Assembly (NCBI RefSeq): GCF_000307105.1
Contig: NC_018645.1
Location: forward strand, 1,500,578 to 1,564,577
DNA length: 64,000 nt
Direction of reading: 5' to 3'
From: Desulfobacula toluolica Tol2
GTDB taxonomy: Bacteria; Desulfobacterota; Desulfobacteria; Desulfobacterales; Desulfobacteraceae
The number at the start of each line of letters is the position of its first letter. Within the stretch, counting starts at the first letter, position 1. The notes beneath the pieces are model-generated. The model had not been told where the DNA came from, ran no database searches, and saw only the letters and a program-made list of their open reading frames with translations. The position numbers and the translations under genes were made by a program. Of the stretch, positions 7,345 to 17,854 are shown in pieces.

Positions 7345-7762
7345 ATCCAGCAGGAAATTGGAGGTTTTTTAGGTCGGTTTGTCCTGGTCAAAGGCAGAAA
7401 GATGAGGGTATACGGAACGTTGTCTCTCCAGCCTTTTTCTGTCGGGCAGCCCGGATTATGACAATGGACAGCGGGAGTTTTTTCAAGTCCTGGTCTTGCT
7501 CAAGGGTTAGGGAAAAGTATGTAATGTCCGAAGCAAAATAGATACCGTACTAGTTCAGAAATGATAATATTTTTCAATTTACGATATCAGATTACATTGT
7601 TAATGTGTGTTAAATTGCATCTTTGATGCCTAAAAGCAATTAATGTTACAATATTTGTACTGTATAAAAACGTATTGTCTTAGAATAAGCAGTAGGTTAT
7701 AGTGTTACTTAATTGGTACTTTAATTTGATAAAACCATTTAATGTGTACAATAGGTAGCTTT
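7345..7762. other. Gene-free stretch before the hipBA-type pair
   Basis: No supported gene. A 66-codon open frame at 7341-7541 has no recognisable family. The second half is AT-rich. ACAATA (7648-7653) and TATTGT (7673-7678) are inverted and could be part of a promoter/operator for the downstream HipB-like repressor, but I cannot assign a promoter with confidence. Confidence 0.3.
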
Positions 7763-8101
7763 ATGATGTTTGAAAAAATGTCGCCAGTCGCAATTGCCGG
7801 GCAATTAGGGGAGAGACTAAAACAAGCCAGGCTGAATGCCGATTTAACACAGGCTGAACTGGCATCAAGAACCGGTTTAAACAGGAGGACTATTTTGAAT
7901 GCTGAGAAAGGTAACGTCCAATTAAAAAACCTGATCGCAATTCTGATAAGTCTTGGCATGGTTGAGCAAATCAATGTGTTTTTACCGGTACAGGAAATCT
8001 CTCCTTTACAGTTGGCTAAACTAAAAGGGAAAAAACGGCAGCGAGCTTCAAGATCTCAAAAAAGAAAATCCCAAATAAGTGAAGATAAATCTTTATGGTA
8101 A
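7763..8101 (+). CDS. hipB: HipB-like XRE-family antitoxin
   Basis: A 112-aa protein with an XRE-type HTH at about residues 15-70: GERLKQARLNADLTQAELAS, RTGLNRRTILNAEKGN. A lysine/arginine-rich C-terminal tail follows. HipB proteins bind and neutralise HipA kinases and repress the operon. ATG 7763 is chosen because AGGTAG precedes it; an in-frame ATG at 7742 is the alternative. The stop overlaps the hipA start, which indicates translational coupling. Confidence 0.8.
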   Translation: MMFEKMSPVAIAGQLGERLKQARLNADLTQAELASRTGLNRRTILNAEKGNVQLKNLIAILISLGMVEQINVFLPVQEISPLQLAKLKGKKRQRASRSQKRKSQISEDKSLW

Positions 8102-9414
8102 TCGAAATCGTAAAAGTAAAATATAGAGAACAGGATGTCGGTGCCATAAGTTTTAATACCAAAACAGGTGTTGGCGCATTTGAATTTGAATCTCGCTTTA
8201 TTAAGTCGGGTATTGAGCTTTCACCTGTAAAAATGCCTTTGTCTAAAAAGATTTATTCGTTTCCGGAGAATAATAACGAAACTTTCAAAGGATTACCCGG
8301 GATGATTGCAGATTCTTTGCCTGATGATTTTGGTAATGCAGTGATGAATGCCTGGATAGCCGGTCAGGGGAAATCTACAACAGACATCACCCCATTGCAG
8401 CGTCTTCAATATACAGGAAAGCGTGGCATGGGAGCATTAACTTATTCTCCGGCAATCCAGCGGAAAAATCTGAACAGGTCACAACATGTTGACATTCAGT
8501 CTTTAATTTTCATTGCCCAGGAAATCTTGGACAAACGGGAACAATTCCAGGTAACGCTTGGACCACAAGGCCAAGAAGATAAAGAAGCTATGACGGCACT
8601 GTTATCTGTCGGTACGAGTGCCGGTGGTGCCAGACCTAAAGCAGTGCTTGCATTTAACAGTGATTTTACTCAGGTGAGGTCGGGGCAAACCAATGCGCCT
8701 GAAGGTTTTACTCATTGCGTGATGAAGTTTGACGGTGTCAGCGAAATTCATAAAAATAAAGAAACATTTGGTGATCCATTGGGATACGGCACAATGGAGT
8801 ATGTTTATCATCTCATGGCCAAAGCTTGTGGAATAGACATGATGCCCTGCCGGTTGCTCAACGAAGGGAATCGACGTCATTTCATTACTCAGCGGTTTGA
8901 CAGGAAAGGCAACCGGAAAATACATGTACAAACATTAAACGGTATTGCACATGTTGATTACAAAAAGGTCGGCTCGTTTTCATATGAAGAATTGTTTTCA
9001 CTTGCAAGAGAACTCAAGTTAACTCCGGATGATGCAATACAAATATTCAAACGAATGGTTTTTAATATTGTTGCACGCAATCATGACGACCATTCTAAAA
9101 ATTTTGGATTCATGCTTGACAACCAAAACAAATGGCAATTGGCACCAGCCTATGATTTGGCTTACAGCTACAAGCCTGGAAGCCCGTGGGTAAGCAGTCA
9201 TTGGATGAAGCTCAATGGAAAGAGAGACAATTTTATCCGCAAAGATTTTTATAGCCTGAAAAAAATAAGCCCTATATTTACCAAACGTAAAATTGATCAT
9301 ATCATTGAAGAAATCATAGAGCATGTTTCACAATGGGATGACCTGGCCGTTGCACAGGGTGTTCCACAATCATTAATCAAATCAATAAGCAGCAACTTGC
9401 GGTTAAAATTTTAG
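8095..9414 (+). CDS. hipA: HipA-family serine/threonine kinase toxin
   Basis: A 439-aa HipA homologue of full length (E. coli HipA has 440). The glycine-rich loop with the autophosphorylation serine appears as VGTSAGGARPKAVL. The catalytic region is NHDDHSKNFGFML, followed by the metal-binding LAPAYDLAYS. The N-terminal HipA_N-like domain covers residues 1-110. Family members phosphorylate aminoacyl-tRNA synthetases or other targets and slow growth. The ATG overlaps the hipB stop by seven bases. All key residues look intact, so the module may be active despite the decayed surroundings. Confidence 0.9.
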   Translation: MVIEIVKVKYREQDVGAISFNTKTGVGAFEFESRFIKSGIELSPVKMPLSKKIYSFPENNNETFKGLPGMIADSLPDDFGNAVMNAWIAGQGKSTTDITPLQRLQYTGKRGMGALTYSPAIQRKNLNRSQHVDIQSLIFIAQEILDKREQFQVTLGPQGQEDKEAMTALLSVGTSAGGARPKAVLAFNSDFTQVRSGQTNAPEGFTHCVMKFDGVSEIHKNKETFGDPLGYGTMEYVYHLMAKACGIDMMPCRLLNEGNRRHFITQRFDRKGNRKIHVQTLNGIAHVDYKKVGSFSYEELFSLARELKLTPDDAIQIFKRMVFNIVARNHDDHSKNFGFMLDNQNKWQLAPAYDLAYSYKPGSPWVSSHWMKLNGKRDNFIRKDFYSLKKISPIFTKRKIDHIIEEIIEHVSQWDDLAVAQGVPQSLIKSISSNLRLKF

Positions 9415-9420
9415 AATGGG

Positions 9421-9738
9421 TTGACAGGTCAAGTCTATATTTTCCCAGAAATGAAAAGGTATTCAAAAGGTATAATGGATATGAGGTTGAGGTTTTACTT
9501 TGATAAATCTGGCATGATGGAAAATCCTTATCCTCCTAAAAAAGAACAAAAAATCATTGTATCTTACATCCAAGCCCAATTCATCAAAATCGATAAGGCC
9601 ATTGCCATACAGGAGCAGATGATTGAAAAACTCAAGGAATACAAAGCCACGCTGATCAACTCCGCCGTGACCGGAAAATCAAGGTGCCACAAACAGGAAA
9701 AGCAAGGGCCGTGGCATGACAGAGAGATAAGCTTATGA
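9421..9738 (+). pseudogene. Remnant of a type I restriction specificity subunit (HsdS C-terminus)
   Basis: The frame begins inside a target-recognition domain (RYSKGIMDMRLRFYFDKSGM, then NPYPP). It continues into the conserved HsdS spacer helix (PPKKEQKIIVSYIQAQFIKI, then a long coiled coil ending INSAVTGK). HsdS proteins are usually 380-450 aa with two recognition domains; only the last part remains. No hsdM or hsdR lies nearby. The stop overlaps the RhuM-like gene start. Confidence 0.7.
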
Positions 9739-10157
9739 CAGATGACAGCCGCATACAGATCTACCGGGTGGATGTATGGTTTGAACAAGAGACGGTCTGG
9801 CTGACCCAGCGCCAGATGGGTGAGGTGTTTGACACCACGCCGGAAAATGTGCTGATGCATCTGAAAAATATTTACAAGACCGGGGAGCTTGAGCAAAAGT
9901 CAACTGCTAAGGATTTCTTAGTGGTTCGCACGGAAGGCACACGACAGGTCAAACGAAAGCTCAAGCATTACAATCTGGATGCCGTGATTTCAGTTGAGTA
10001 TCGGGTGAATTCAAAACGGGGGGTGCAGTTCCGTATCTGGGCCACGCAACGGCTTAGGGATTATCTCGTCCAGGGCTATACCATCAACCAGCAGCGGATT
10101 AAATCCTTCTGGCGGCAAGCGATGCTGCATTCAAGTCTGCAATGCAGCAAAGCTTGA
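9735..10157 (+). pseudogene. RhuM-family protein, C-terminally truncated
   Basis: The first 120 residues match the RhuM/virulence RhuM family: VWFEQETVWLTQRQMGEVFD, a LKNIYKTGEL segment, then KHYNLDAVISVEYRVNSKRG and QFRIWATQRLRDYLVQGYTI. Family proteins are about 300 aa or longer. Here the similarity ends after NQQRIKSF and the frame stops shortly afterwards, consistent with a frameshift or deletion. RhuM-like genes are often found beside restriction genes and in islands. Confidence 0.75.
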
Positions 10158-10170
10158 GAGAAATTGTAGA

Positions 10171-10296
10171 TGGATAAATTTCAAACGGCATGAAACATCA
10201 ATCAAATACATACATAAGGGCAGCAGAAAATACGATATTAGAGAAATGATTTCAACCCCAATGAATAAAATTGAGAGGGACTTTTTAAAGCGTTAA
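10171..10296 (+). pseudogene. Short open fragment after RhuM, unassigned
   Basis: A frame of 41 codons without its own start codon (it includes HETSIKYIHKGSRKYDIREM and ends KIERDFLKR). It does not belong to RhuM as far as I can tell. It may be the tail of another truncated gene or chance. Confidence 0.2.
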
Positions 10297-10379
10297 CCAG
10301 GACAGCGAGCGCAGGGCTGTTAACAGCCCGCTGCATTTAGACAAGCTTGTGAGCTTAATATTAGATTAGGAATAAAACT

Positions 10380-11711
10380 ATGACAACACAAGAAACTATT
10401 AAGAAAACAGGGGATTTTATTAAAAATTCTGCGACAATCAAAATATTCTCCATCGGACTGCTAATCATGATTCTTCTAATTCCAACATCAATGATAACAT
10501 CTATGATGAGAGAGAGGGAATCAAGAAGAGATTCTGTTGTCCAGGAAATAAACCAAAAATGGGGAAATAGCCAGATTGTTACCGGACCGTTTTTCACAAT
10601 ACCATATAAATCTTTCTATAAAGACGAAAAAGATAAGATAAAATTCAACATGCATTATCTTCATATTCTGCCTGAAAACCTTAATATTTCTGGGAAACTA
10701 TATCCGCAAATCAGATACAGAAGCATTTATGAAGCTGTCTTGTATAATGCTCAAATCCAAGTAAATGGTAATTTCACGATTCCTGTATTGAGCCAGTCTA
10801 ACATTGACGTAGAAAATGTACTTTGGGAAAAAGCAATTTTTTCTATTGGTATCACCGACATGAGAGGCATTCAAGACAATATAAAGATAGTTTTTAACCA
10901 AGACAATTACAAAGCAAATCCAGGATTAAAAACAACTGACATTGTATCATCAGGCGTTCATTGCTATATTCCTCTTTTAGAAACTAAAGACACCAACTCC
11001 TTTTCCTTTCAACTCAATTTAAACGGCAGCGAAGTAATTCAATTTGTGCCGTTAGGTGAAACAACGAGCTTGAAACTAAAATCAAATTGGCCGTCACCAA
11101 GCTTTAACGGGGCTTATCTTCCAACAAACAGAGAAGTTTCAGACAAAGGCTTTTCCGCTGACTGGAATGTTTTGCACCTGAACAGAAATTTTCCTCAATT
11201 ATGGATAGGCAATCAATATAAAGTTAGTGACACATCTTTTGGTTTGAAGTTACTCATTACTGCGGACATATATCAAAAATCCATTAGGATATCGAAATAT
11301 GCAATAATGTTTATAGTCTTTACATTTTCAGCTTTTTTCTTGTCAGAAATTATCAACAAAAAGAGAGTTCATCCCATTCAGTATATTTTAATTGGACTTG
11401 CCGTTATATTATTTTACGTTCTGCTGCTTTCAATTTCTGAGCATCTGAATTTTGATATTGCTTATATATTATCGGCTTTTGCAATAACCACTACCATAAC
11501 TGCTTATTCTAAAGGGATTATTAAGAACAATCATTTCACATTAACAGTCTGCGGCGTATTAATAATCCTATATTCATATTTATACATTGTTCTTCAATTA
11601 GAAGACTTTGCCTTAATTATGGGCAGCATTGGACTATTTGTCGTATTAACAACAATAATGTATATAACAAGAAAAATTGATTGGTATTCTTTGGATAAAG
11701 ATCAAATTTAA
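10380..11711 (+). CDS. creD: CreD-family inner membrane protein
   Basis: A 443-aa CreD homologue. One membrane segment (residues about 21-40) is followed by the family hallmark EINQKWGNSQIVTGPFFTIP at the start of a large extracytoplasmic domain. A C-terminal block of five or six helices (from about residue 305) completes it. CreD is an envelope-integrity or colicin-tolerance protein controlled by CreBC in enterobacteria; its molecular role is unclear. No creBC genes are adjacent, so control must differ. AGGA lies about nine bases before the ATG. The gene is AT-rich like the mobile region before it, which may indicate transfer. Confidence 0.9.
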   Translation: MTTQETIKKTGDFIKNSATIKIFSIGLLIMILLIPTSMITSMMRERESRRDSVVQEINQKWGNSQIVTGPFFTIPYKSFYKDEKDKIKFNMHYLHILPENLNISGKLYPQIRYRSIYEAVLYNAQIQVNGNFTIPVLSQSNIDVENVLWEKAIFSIGITDMRGIQDNIKIVFNQDNYKANPGLKTTDIVSSGVHCYIPLLETKDTNSFSFQLNLNGSEVIQFVPLGETTSLKLKSNWPSPSFNGAYLPTNREVSDKGFSADWNVLHLNRNFPQLWIGNQYKVSDTSFGLKLLITADIYQKSIRISKYAIMFIVFTFSAFFLSEIINKKRVHPIQYILIGLAVILFYVLLLSISEHLNFDIAYILSAFAITTTITAYSKGIIKNNHFTLTVCGVLIILYSYLYIVLQLEDFALIMGSIGLFVVLTTIMYITRKIDWYSLDKDQI

Positions 11712-11881
11712 TAATAATCAAATCCAATAATAATCTAAAAAAGGGGTGGGGAGGGCTGCTAAGAAGCGTAGCGGCCTTATCGGGTATTTAAAGTTAATTC
11801 AAACCATCAAAAAACACCGGACTCTTCGGTGATTTAGGGGGGCACGGCGGTTAAACGGTTTGGTATAACTCTTTGAAAAAA

Positions 11882-13231
11882 ATGATAAATGAACAGATGA
11901 CTGTGCATAATTCAAAAGAGAATTCACATATGGAAAAGAACACAAAAGATGATCTCGAACAAATTTTTAAAAAATATTATTCAGCCCATAGAGAAGGCAA
12001 GCTTTTTGAAGCGGAAAAAGGCTATCAGGAAATATTGAAAAAAAGGCCTGACTGGGGTCAGGCGCTAACTGCGCTTGGATCACTATACCTGGACCAAGAT
12101 CGGCCGGATAAGGCAAAACCAATATTTGAAAAAGCTGCCAATCTCAACCCTCCTGATTTGTCGGCATGCTATAGTTTGGCAAGGCTGAAACAACTGGAGA
12201 ATGATCATCAAGGAGCCATAGCTATTTACAAGGTTATGCTGGATCAGCAGCCGAATGCCGGTATTGTATGGAATAATCTGGGTATCGCATACCGGGAAAT
12301 AGGGAGGCCAAATGATGCTTTATCCAGTTTTCAGGCGGCAGTAAGGTTTGCTCCACAAATGGCAGAAGCTTGGAACAACCTTGGCGTGACACAAGATGAG
12401 CATAATCTGACACAAAATGCTTTGAATTCATACAAAAAGGCCATTGAAATACAGCCGGATTATGCATCCCCCCACTTAAATCTCGGAATTTCTCTTCAAA
12501 AGTCTGATCAGTTAAAAGAAGCTGAAGAACACTACAACAAGGTGCTTAAAATACAGCCGGAAAATAAAACAGCAAAATTCATGCTCCAAAGCATCGGGGG
12601 CATAGAAACACCTGATGCTGCACCGGTAGAACATGTACGCAGTATTTTTGATCAGTGTGCCCAAAATTTTGAAGCCATCCTGGTTGAAGAACTGGAATAT
12701 AAAACCCCTGAACTCCTTTTTAATATCGTGCGCCCCTATTTGACTGAACAGATGACTATTCTGGACCTTGGCTGCGGCACAGGTCTTGGCGCTCAGCTTT
12801 ATCAGCCTTTTGCGAACAGTCTGACAGGTGTTGATGTATCGGCAAAGATGCTTGAAAAGGCATCTGAAAAGAAAATTTACAACCGACTTGAAATTTTTGA
12901 CATCCTTCAGGATTGGGTTTTCCCTGAAAAATTTGATCTGATATACAGCTCTGATGTGTTTGTATATTTTGGGAATTTGGATACGATCATCAGATCCGCA
13001 TCTTCATACCTTGTTAACGGAGGGAAAATTGCATTTTCAGTAGAGAACCTGAAAGATGATAGTGCTGAGTATCAACTTTTTCCCAGCGGCCGCTATGCAC
13101 ATTCACAAAAATATATTCAGGAGTGCCTGAATCGGAATGGATTACAATTAATAGAAATAAACAAAGCTGATGTCAGGAAGCAGTCTGGAAATCCGGTCAA
13201 GGGATTGTTGATTGTGGCACAAAAAAAATAA
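11882..13231 (+). CDS. TPR-repeat protein with C-terminal SAM-dependent methyltransferase domain
   Basis: A 449-aa fusion. Residues about 25-235 are tandem tetratricopeptide repeats (for example GIVWNNLGIAYREIGRPNDA and a WNNLGVTQDEH repeat). Residues about 250-449 are a class I methyltransferase with motif I ILDLGCGTGLGAQL, TGVDVSAKMLEKA and the post-motif DLIYSSDVFVYF. It resembles predicted TPR-containing methyltransferases; the substrate is unknown. The start is uncertain: TTG 11873, ATG 11882 and ATG 11930 are all possible, and none has a strong ribosome binding site. Confidence 0.8.
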   Translation: MINEQMTVHNSKENSHMEKNTKDDLEQIFKKYYSAHREGKLFEAEKGYQEILKKRPDWGQALTALGSLYLDQDRPDKAKPIFEKAANLNPPDLSACYSLARLKQLENDHQGAIAIYKVMLDQQPNAGIVWNNLGIAYREIGRPNDALSSFQAAVRFAPQMAEAWNNLGVTQDEHNLTQNALNSYKKAIEIQPDYASPHLNLGISLQKSDQLKEAEEHYNKVLKIQPENKTAKFMLQSIGGIETPDAAPVEHVRSIFDQCAQNFEAILVEELEYKTPELLFNIVRPYLTEQMTILDLGCGTGLGAQLYQPFANSLTGVDVSAKMLEKASEKKIYNRLEIFDILQDWVFPEKFDLIYSSDVFVYFGNLDTIIRSASSYLVNGGKIAFSVENLKDDSAEYQLFPSGRYAHSQKYIQECLNRNGLQLIEINKADVRKQSGNPVKGLLIVAQKK

Positions 13232-13303
13232 GAGGTGAACAGATCAGGAGATATCATACTTAATTAAATTTTCCGGATTTCCGGGTTAGGAGCAACTAAA
13301 AAA

Positions 13304-16300
13304 GTGGCATTTACCCAGAAAGAAAAAATTATTATTATTGCACGGCTGCAGGCATACTTATCAGAGTTTTCAAAAGAGCCTCACCTTTATGAGTTGTGCG
13401 AAAAGATCAACAAAACCATTCATCCCTTGATGAATGAGACCGTTGCCGGACTTGAACTCAAACCCATTCGGGTGTTGCTGGAAGAATTCAGGACATTTTC
13501 AGGACAAGACGCTGTTTCCATGTTTGATGTGCTTCTGGTTGAAAAACGATTAAAAACCATTGGGCAGTTGAGACAACAGGCCATCGCCGCAAATAAGCCC
13601 CTGGATCTTTCCGAATATCATGACGGGTTAAGTCAGGTGCCGATCAAGCTTTACTCCTGGCAATCTGTCATTTCACAATTCAGCCGGATGATTGATGAAT
13701 TTGATGCTGCTGAATCAAGTTATGAATACTTAACTCATTTAAGCCGGGACTTTTTCGGCAATGCCCATAAAGGATTCAGGCCCCCAATGTTCCCGGATCT
13801 TACAGACACCATCATCCGTGAGTTGATCACCAGGGGACTGGTATCCTCCATGAATGCTGCGGATTTAATTGATGACATCAACCGGATCAGGCAGTTTACC
13901 GCCATGCAGAGCAGACAAAACCGTGAAAAAATTTTTTCAGGAGATCTGCCTGTGGATTCATTCTTAAAAATGGGGCATGATGCATACCAGTTTCTTGAAG
14001 AATATTGGGTTTCCAGTCATTTGAAAAAAAACATCGATGTTTGCAGCTATCTTATTTTATGGGACGGACCTGGAAAAGCCCGGTTTCTGAAAAAGTTTGC
14101 TGAAATTGCACCTGTTGAGAAAAACCTTGAGTTGTGTATGGCCTGTACCGGTGTCCACCCGGAAAAGTCTCAAAGAGATTGGCTTTTGGGAACTGATCTT
14201 GAGATTGAAAAAGATCTGAAAGGTCTCAGAGAAACTATGAAACTGATCGAAGAAAATCGATTTGTTTATGAATTTTTATATGTCATCAATTTTGAAGGAT
14301 CTCTTGAAACCCCTATAAGCAGTCGGTGGAAGACTGTTTTTGAAAAAATCAAATCAGACAAAGAAATTCTTGTGCCGGAGCCGGCAGAACAGTCTTGCAA
14401 ACCGGCCCAAAAACTTTCCAAACCGGCCCAAAAACCATTGCATCCTGTTTGCGATACTGCATTGTCAAATACTCATCTCTCAAAACAACAACCTCTTTCC
14501 ACTGCAAGTATTATGGATGAGACGGTTCCATATATTCCTGATGAATCATCCGACATGGATATTGATGACCTGTCAGCAATGAACGAACTGTCGGCCATGG
14601 ATAAAAAAACCTCCTTTGAGGATCAAATTGTTCAGGAACACAGCCCCTGGAATAAATATCTAAAACCGTTTTTGTCTGAAAATCTTTTGGGAATTCTTGG
14701 AGCTGCCCTGCTCATGCTGGCCTGGCTTTGCATTTCAATCTGGGTATGGAACAAAGGACAATATTACCGGCTTTTAACCGGTGCATTGCCCATGTATTTT
14801 ACCTCTGTTGCGCTGGCATACATCAGCCGTTTTTTCTACAAAAACCTTCATAAAGGTGTGTCACCCAAAGCTCCTGCACTTTTTGCCACGATTTGCGTAT
14901 TATCCATCCCGTTTAATTATCTGATCGCTCTGTCCATGTTTTACCTGGACAAAACCATTGGCCCTGTTGCGGGGACAGGGCTTGGCATACTTTACGCCAT
15001 CACCTTGTTTGACCTGATAGGCAGGTGGATTAAAGATTCCATCGGGTTTAATCCAGGCCTGTATTTAATCATCATCAATACCATTTTATTTTTACCCGGT
15101 TTTTCATTGTATGCCGGTGCCCATATGCTGCCGGCTGCCATCACGATCATCATGTTTGCCACATTTTTTGTATATGGATATACGATTCATGCTGTTTTAA
15201 AAAAAGATCAATCAAAGCACTGGTTCAGAACCCTGCTTTTCGGAGTGAATTACCTGTTAACCCTGTTTATCTGCTGTGTATACTACAGAATTATACCGGA
15301 TGCAGGCAGTATGGCGGTTCTTCTTCAGCTGATTGCTCTTGGCATAATTTTTTTCGGGCAACAGGAAAGAATCTATAAACAGCTTATCCTGACATCGGTA
15401 TTGTCTGTTCTTGGTATTCTGCTCAGCTTTAAATCGGTTCTGCCAGTGACGCCTTTTTGTCTGCTCTTAAGTGCGGCTTTATGGTTGCTGTATAAGAAGT
15501 ATCTTCGAGCAGCCTTGCTGGATAATATTATTACAGCCCATATTTTTTGCTTTTTTGCTTCAATCGTTTTTGAAATCAAAGATGTATTTTTGCCCTCAGG
15601 CAGGTTGTTCATCTGTGGTGTGATTCTTTCCGCTGCGGTTTCTCTGGTATGTGCTGTTTTGTACGAAAAAAAATATTCAAAAACAGCGATTCAATCCATT
15701 TCGTATTTGATTCTTCCGGTTCTTTTGTCTTTTCCGGCAACCCTTTTTCTGAAATTCTTTAACGGGTGGGCAGGATTTTTAATCATGATGATTCTGTCTT
15801 TTTTTGTCTTTGTTTATGGCTATATCCGTTATGCAAAACACTATTTAAGAACCTTATGGTTCCTTAATTTGGGGGCCATGCTGATTGTACCCTGTTTGGG
15901 ATTGCTGTTTATGCACCGGTTTGATGCGGCCCTGATGTCGTTTGCTTTTATGGGATTGGTCTGGACCCTGGCATCAATAAAGCTGAAAGACGCCCTGGCC
16001 CATGTTTATAAAACAGCAGTATCCCTGATCATTTCCATGATTGCAATGGCGGTATTTATCTTTGCCTGCCTGGTGTTTCATTTTGAGCCCCCAAATTTGA
16101 CTATGATCATGGTTCTTGCGTTTATCTCTTTGCTGGTATCTTTGAGCCTGTCAGCAAAGAATACCATGTCCCAGCTTCCTGTGTATCTGATTTTTTCAGT
16201 GTCCTGCGTGTTTGGTATGGTAGCTTATAAAGCAACGGGAATTCAGATGAAAACCGGCCTGGGAACAGGCGTGGCCTCACTTGGTTTTTTATATGCCTCC

Positions 16301-17854
16301 CACTTGTTCAAAAAACACGGCATCTGGCAAAGCAAATCATTTGATACGATATTCAACCGGGAACTGCCCTTGCGGTCCAAACAATTTTTAAGCTTTCCTT
16401 TTGAGTTGGCCGGATGGGCCATGGCCCTGATCGCCTGTATTAAGGTTTGTTCTCATTATACCCTTTTAAATTCCGGGCCTCATCATTTTTCATTCTTTGC
16501 GCTTAAAATTGTTTTAACTCTTTTGATTGTGTCTTTTGTGTTTTATTATTTTGTTATCAAATACAATTTCAAACAGACCGGGTTTATTGTTTTTTTGCCG
16601 GCGATTCTGATTTTCTGCAGTGCCTCATCCTATGTTCCCGCAATTTTACAGCCGCTCTGGCTGGTCCTATGTCTGTTTATATATGACACCTGGTCACGAA
16701 CGGTTAAAATCAAAGTTGATCATGAGGCCTCTTTGAAAAGCCCCATCGTGTATATGAATACATTTTTCAACCATGCAGGTGCAGTTCTCGGGTTTTTATT
16801 TTATGTGTATTACACAGCATTTGTACCTGAATCTTTTTGGAATAAACATTTGCTTTTTGCCTCTGTAACAATGGTTTGCGCATATATGCACAAAACGCTC
16901 ATTGTGAGGAAATACAAAAGATATTCTCACTTGATTTTGCTTCATCTGATAATATTAATAACATTTGGATATGTTTTGTTTGAGCAGGACGCCATCGTAA
17001 ATGCGGTTCAGCAATCATCAGGAATGTTTTTATATCAAGCGGGATCTGATTTTCTAAAACTGCTCATACTTGCCGGCCTGATATTTTTTATCCCGGGATT
17101 CAGCTTTGAAAGATCAAAAAATAAAATTGCCAAATATTATTCAGATGTTTTTCACACATGGCTATTTGGTGTGGCCTGTGTTTTCAGTTTTTGTGTTTCA
17201 GTGCCGTTTTTCTACGGATTTTATGGATCATTAAGCCCTGTTTTTTTGAACAGTCTGCTCTATATTGTCATAGCCGGATATTTCTTGATTCACGCAGGCA
17301 ACCGGTATTTTAAAACCGCTTTTTTGTATATTGCAAAAGCATTTGTGTGCGTTTATGCAGGACTTCTCCTGATGTTTGAGCCGTTAGCGGGATTGATTTT
17401 TGGATTCACGGTGTTTGCGCTGCTGGAAGCATTGCTGTGCCTGGGGATTAAACATAAGGTAACAAGACCGATGGAATCCAATACCGGAGATATTCATATC
17501 AATTATCTAAACCGGCTGGCTAAGTCTGCCGAGGTCTTTGTCCATATCGCCCTTGTTTTTCATCTCATCCAGTTTATGCGCTTATTTCAAGCACCGCCCG
17601 GTGTTTTATTATATCTGCTTATCCCCTATATGGTGTTTTGTTACAGAAGGCTTTACAAGCCATATCTCGGGTATCTGGCAGTCGGTATTTTCGCCTATGC
17701 AAACGGATTTGTTGCAATGGGATTTCATGATTTTTTTATTAAAAACAATTTAAATACCAGCCATCTTTTGAGCATATCCGCCATGTTCACAATTTTTGTT
17801 TTCCTGGTTTATAATAAAGTGGCCGCAGCACAAAGAAGGGAGGTGGAGATATGA
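13304..17854 (+). CDS. Giant multi-pass membrane protein with cytosolic N-terminal domain
   Basis: A 1516-aa protein I cannot assign to a characterised family. Residues 1-about 380 are soluble and largely helical, followed by a low-complexity linker (370-445) with repeated KPAQK and AMNELSAMD-type motifs. From about residue 465 (LLGILGAALLMLAWLCISIW) to the C-terminus it is almost entirely hydrophobic helices, probably 30 or more. The start is GTG with AGGAG 11 bases upstream. Its stop overlaps the ATG of the next, also giant, membrane protein (ATGA), so the two should be made together and probably interact. No catalytic motif is evident. Confidence 0.75.
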   Translation: MAFTQKEKIIIIARLQAYLSEFSKEPHLYELCEKINKTIHPLMNETVAGLELKPIRVLLEEFRTFSGQDAVSMFDVLLVEKRLKTIGQLRQQAIAANKPLDLSEYHDGLSQVPIKLYSWQSVISQFSRMIDEFDAAESSYEYLTHLSRDFFGNAHKGFRPPMFPDLTDTIIRELITRGLVSSMNAADLIDDINRIRQFTAMQSRQNREKIFSGDLPVDSFLKMGHDAYQFLEEYWVSSHLKKNIDVCSYLILWDGPGKARFLKKFAEIAPVEKNLELCMACTGVHPEKSQRDWLLGTDLEIEKDLKGLRETMKLIEENRFVYEFLYVINFEGSLETPISSRWKTVFEKIKSDKEILVPEPAEQSCKPAQKLSKPAQKPLHPVCDTALSNTHLSKQQPLSTASIMDETVPYIPDESSDMDIDDLSAMNELSAMDKKTSFEDQIVQEHSPWNKYLKPFLSENLLGILGAALLMLAWLCISIWVWNKGQYYRLLTGALPMYFTSVALAYISRFFYKNLHKGVSPKAPALFATICVLSIPFNYLIALSMFYLDKTIGPVAGTGLGILYAITLFDLIGRWIKDSIGFNPGLYLIIINTILFLPGFSLYAGAHMLPAAITIIMFATFFVYGYTIHAVLKKDQSKHWFRTLLFGVNYLLTLFICCVYYRIIPDAGSMAVLLQLIALGIIFFGQQERIYKQLILTSVLSVLGILLSFKSVLPVTPFCLLLSAALWLLYKKYLRAALLDNIITAHIFCFFASIVFEIKDVFLPSGRLFICGVILSAAVSLVCAVLYEKKYSKTAIQSISYLILPVLLSFPATLFLKFFNGWAGFLIMMILSFFVFVYGYIRYAKHYLRTLWFLNLGAMLIVPCLGLLFMHRFDAALMSFAFMGLVWTLASIKLKDALAHVYKTAVSLIISMIAMAVFIFACLVFHFEPPNLTMIMVLAFISLLVSLSLSAKNTMSQLPVYLIFSVSCVFGMVAYKATGIQMKTGLGTGVASLGFLYASHLFKKHGIWQSKSFDTIFNRELPLRSKQFLSFPFELAGWAMALIACIKVCSHYTLLNSGPHHFSFFALKIVLTLLIVSFVFYYFVIKYNFKQTGFIVFLPAILIFCSASSYVPAILQPLWLVLCLFIYDTWSRTVKIKVDHEASLKSPIVYMNTFFNHAGAVLGFLFYVYYTAFVPESFWNKHLLFASVTMVCAYMHKTLIVRKYKRYSHLILLHLIILITFGYVLFEQDAIVNAVQQSSGMFLYQAGSDFLKLLILAGLIFFIPGFSFERSKNKIAKYYSDVFHTWLFGVACVFSFCVSVPFFYGFYGSLSPVFLNSLLYIVIAGYFLIHAGNRYFKTAFLYIAKAFVCVYAGLLLMFEPLAGLIFGFTVFALLEALLCLGIKHKVTRPMESNTGDIHINYLNRLAKSAEVFVHIALVFHLIQFMRLFQAPPGVLLYLLIPYMVFCYRRLYKPYLGYLAVGIFAYANGFVAMGFHDFFIKNNLNTSHLLSISAMFTIFVFLVYNKVAAAQRREVEI

